Below, piece after piece: positions 61,608 through 64,000 of a DNA stretch of 64,000 nt; positions within the stretch are counted from its first letter, which is position 1, and each line of letters starts with the position of its first letter. The position numbers and the translations under genes were made by a program. The notes below the pieces were generated by a model that saw only the letters and a program-made list of their open reading frames with translations, did not search any database and was not told the DNA's origin. Source of the stretch: Mucilaginibacter sabulilitoris (GTDB taxonomy: Bacteria > Bacteroidota > Bacteroidia > Sphingobacteriales > Sphingobacteriaceae); assembly GCF_034262375.1 (NCBI RefSeq), contig NZ_CP139558.1, positions 3,720,001 to 3,784,000 of the forward strand, written 5' to 3'.

Positions 61608-64000
61608 ATGAAAAAAAAATTACGAACAGCAATTTCGATTTTCAAAAAGCCTCCGTTTTACATAGTCGCTATGATGATGTTATTCCTCTCAAACACCGGT
61701 ATTGCCCGTGGTTTGAGGAACGTTGCGCCCGGTAAACTATCGCCTGCTGCAAAAATAGATAAGCCCTCAAATGCCATAACTGTAAAAGGAGCGGTTACAG
61801 ACGGGGCGACAGGTGAAAAATTAACGGGTGTTTCTGTTGGAGTAAAGGGAAAACAATCCGGAACGCTGACCGACGTAAATGGAAATTTCTCTATTAATGT
61901 TGAAGGAACTGAAACGTTGGTGTTTTCATACATCGGGTATGAGTCTGTAGAAGTGCCCGTCGGCGGAAAAACAACCATCAATGTTAAACTAACCTCAACC
62001 AACAAAAGCTTAAACGAAGTAGTGGTGATAGGTTACGGAACGGCAAAAAAGGTTTCGCTAACCGGCGCTGTTGACAGGGTATCGGGTTCCCAGGCAGTGG
62101 AAGGCCGCCCTGTTACCGGTGCTATACAGGCGCTGCAGGGTGAGTCCCCCAACCTGGTTATCCAGCAAAAAGGCTGGAGCCCCTCGGGTGGCGGGTCATA
62201 TAACATCAACATCAGGGGTACCGGAACTACAGGTAATAATGATCCGCTGATTGTTATTGACGGAATTATTGGTGGCGATATGAACACATTGAACCCCAAT
62301 GATATTGATAATATTTCCGTTTTAAAAGATGCAGGTTCGGCTGCTATTTATGGCTCGCGCTCTGCCAATGGTGTAATATTGGTTACTACCAAAAAGGGAA
62401 AGCTTGGCACTAAGCCCAGCATTACTTACAATGGTATATATGGTACGCAGGTTCCCCACTTTACCTTTCATCCGTTAGGTGCATATGAAAACGCGCTTGA
62501 TAAAAACATGTCGCTGGCCAATTCGGGCAAACCACCGCAATACTCAGATCAGCAATTGGCAGATATTAAAACTAAAGGCGACGGCGACTGGCGATTGGAA
62601 ACCATTATGCACAACGCGCCGCAAACTAATCAGAACTTAACCATAAGTGGCGGATCACCAACCAGCACTTACCTCATGTCCTTTGGCTATTTTGATCAGC
62701 GTAATTATTTAGAGAAGAGCCTTATTAATGGTACTTATGGGCTAAGACGGTTTAACTTTCGTTTAAACCAGACAGCTACACTTGGCAATTTCAGCACCGG
62801 ATGGAATTTAACCTACGCGAAGATCCAATATAACGAACCATTCAATGATGTAGTTGGCGATGCGCTCCGCGCCCCGTTAACCGATAGTTTTCAGGACGCC
62901 CAAGGCCGTTATATTACCGGGTTTGTAACATCCAACCCATTGGACCTTTTACGTAATGGTGGTTTTATGTTTACTAATAACGATGAGATTAACGGTAGTT
63001 TTAATATGGCTTATGCCATCACGCCCGCTTTTAAAATCAGGGCTGTATTTGGTGGTACAGTAAAAGCAAATACGCAATTACAAAGGCAGGTTGAATTAGA
63101 TTATTATCCTACGGGACAATCTAATCAGGGCCGACAAACCGCTAACTATAACACCAAATCGCTTGCTACCAATACCAACTTAATTGCTGAGTACACTAAA
63201 ACCTTTGGTAAACATTCTTTAAATGTTTTGGTAGGTGTGGCTAATGAATCGTATACATCTGAAGGAAACGGTGTACGCAAATCATTAACTGATTCGCTTT
63301 TAGGTATTCCGACCACCGGTACTATAATAGATCCGGGTACTCCTAACAATGGTTCATACAACTCCCTCAGTAACACCATTGAAACCAGCCTTAACTCTTA
63401 CTTCGGTCGCGTTTCATACTCATATGCAAACAAGTACTTTTTAGACGGTACATTCAGGGGTGATGCCTCTTCAAACTTTCCTAAGAACAAACGCTGGGGA
63501 TATTTTCCGTCAATAGGCGGTTCCTGGCGTTTAAGCGAAGAAGATTTCATGAGCAACTATAAAGAAAAAGTAGGCGATTTGCGGGTGCGGGCAAACTATG
63601 GTGTATTAGGAAATCAAAACGTTAGCGCTTATCAGTTTACGTCGTCATTTAATACCAATGCTAATGTTTACGCTTTTAATAATACTGCAACGGCAGGCGC
63701 TACACGTAACCTGGCCAACGTTGATCTTACCTGGGAAAAGGCTGCAACACTTGATATAGGTGCCGACGCTACGTTCTTTAACGGCCAGCTAACAGTAGGT
63801 GCAGATTATTTTAATAAAATAACGAGAGATATCCTCGCCCCCCGGCAGGACGTTCCAACGCTCTTCGGATCAGGGTTCCCCTCATACAATGTTTCTAAAG
63901 TGCAGGATAGGGGGTGGGAGTTGAAAATAACCTATGCAACCAGGGGCACGTTTGCTCAAAACTTCTCATTCAGTATTTCAGATGCCAAGAGCAAATTACT
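61608..64000 (+). CDS. SusC/RagA TonB-dependent receptor, 3' end beyond window
   Basis: The ATG at 61608 opens a frame that stays open to the window edge (797 codons). It has an N-terminal hydrophobic export signal (FYIVAMMMLFLSNTGIAR), a sandwich domain with VKGAVTDGATGEKLTGVSVG, and a plug with LNEVVVIGYGTAKKVSLTGA and SVLKDAGSAAIYGSRSANGV. Barrel repeats follow. There is no STN domain. The C-terminal part and the expected SusD gene are cut off. It differs from the other three receptors; the substrate is unknown. DUF6377 copy B is directly upstream. Confidence 0.94.
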   Translation, partial: MKKKLRTAISIFKKPPFYIVAMMMLFLSNTGIARGLRNVAPGKLSPAAKIDKPSNAITVKGAVTDGATGEKLTGVSVGVKGKQSGTLTDVNGNFSINVEGTETLVFSYIGYESVEVPVGGKTTINVKLTSTNKSLNEVVVIGYGTAKKVSLTGAVDRVSGSQAVEGRPVTGAIQALQGESPNLVIQQKGWSPSGGGSYNINIRGTGTTGNNDPLIVIDGIIGGDMNTLNPNDIDNISVLKDAGSAAIYGSRSANGVILVTTKKGKLGTKPSITYNGIYGTQVPHFTFHPLGAYENALDKNMSLANSGKPPQYSDQQLADIKTKGDGDWRLETIMHNAPQTNQNLTISGGSPTSTYLMSFGYFDQRNYLEKSLINGTYGLRRFNFRLNQTATLGNFSTGWNLTYAKIQYNEPFNDVVGDALRAPLTDSFQDAQGRYITGFVTSNPLDLLRNGGFMFTNNDEINGSFNMAYAITPAFKIRAVFGGTVKANTQLQRQVELDYYPTGQSNQGRQTANYNTKSLATNTNLIAEYTKTFGKHSLNVLVGVANESYTSEGNGVRKSLTDSLLGIPTTGTIIDPGTPNNGSYNSLSNTIETSLNSYFGRVSYSYANKYFLDGTFRGDASSNFPKNKRWGYFPSIGGSWRLSEEDFMSNYKEKVGDLRVRANYGVLGNQNVSAYQFTSSFNTNANVYAFNNTATAGATRNLANVDLTWEKAATLDIGADATFFNGQLTVGADYFNKITRDILAPRQDVPTLFGSGFPSYNVSKVQDRGWELKITYATRGTFAQNFSFSISDAKSKL

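Noticed and set aside
1..64000. CRISPR arrays, tRNA or rRNA genes, transposase genes
   Set aside because: No spaced repeats, no cloverleaf-type ends and no transposase motifs were seen. The only mobile elements recognised are the two group II introns.

Overview
The window comes from a member of the Bacteroidota, most likely family Sphingobacteriaceae and close to Mucilaginibacter or Pedobacter. The grounds are four SusC/RagA-type receptors with two or three SusD/RagB lipoproteins beside them, an ECF sigma/FecR pair, promoters of the Bacteroidota form (TTG, about 20 bases, TAnnTTTG), the near absence of Shine-Dalgarno sequences before host genes, and a moderate A+T bias. No rRNA, tRNA, CRISPR array or transposase gene was seen.

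Layout. 1-7.0 kb is a small glycan locus: a truncated GH43-type hydrolase, an AraC regulator, a sugar isomerase of the fucose/arabinose type, a second beta-propeller hydrolase, a VOC protein, a MarR regulator with a 33-base palindrome, and a GH29 alpha-L-fucosidase. 7.0-12.6 kb holds miscellaneous genes: an ABM-like small protein, a membrane four-helix sensor with no output domain, a YVTN propeller, an unknown membrane protein, a SAM methyltransferase and a tandem UspA protein. 12.7-28.7 kb is one long leftward block. In transcription order it has an ECF sigma factor, a FecR anti-sigma factor, a SusC with an STN domain, a SusD, a YncE-propeller/phosphoesterase fusion, and then three planctomycete-type genes (DUF1549/DUF1553, DUF1501, and a cytochrome with LRR and CHB_HEX parts). 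28.7-37.2 kb holds signalling and oxidative-stress genes: histidine kinase, response regulator, msrA, MFS/TetR and katG.

37.2-46.6 kb is a second copy of the SusC-SusD-propeller/phosphoesterase module. It points the other way, is controlled by a TetR regulator with a clear operator instead of sigma/FecR, and carries an extra metallophosphoesterase. The two copies suggest one conserved uptake-and-hydrolysis system under two unrelated controls. 46.6-48.4 kb holds exonuclease III and a haloperoxidase-type hydrolase. 48.5-64 kb holds two DUF6377-type membrane regulators next to a third SusC/SusD pair and a fourth, truncated SusC.

The most striking object is a nested group II intron (twintron) at 55370-59163. 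The outer intron sits inside the stop codon of the third susD. Its reverse-transcriptase gene is split, inside RT motif 3, by a second complete group II intron (56347-58257) with its own reverse transcriptase. Both 5' splice sites are supported by exon-intron base pairing that can be read in the sequence. Removing the inner intron restores a 419-residue RT exactly in frame, and removing the outer one changes the susD stop from TGA to TAA without altering the protein.
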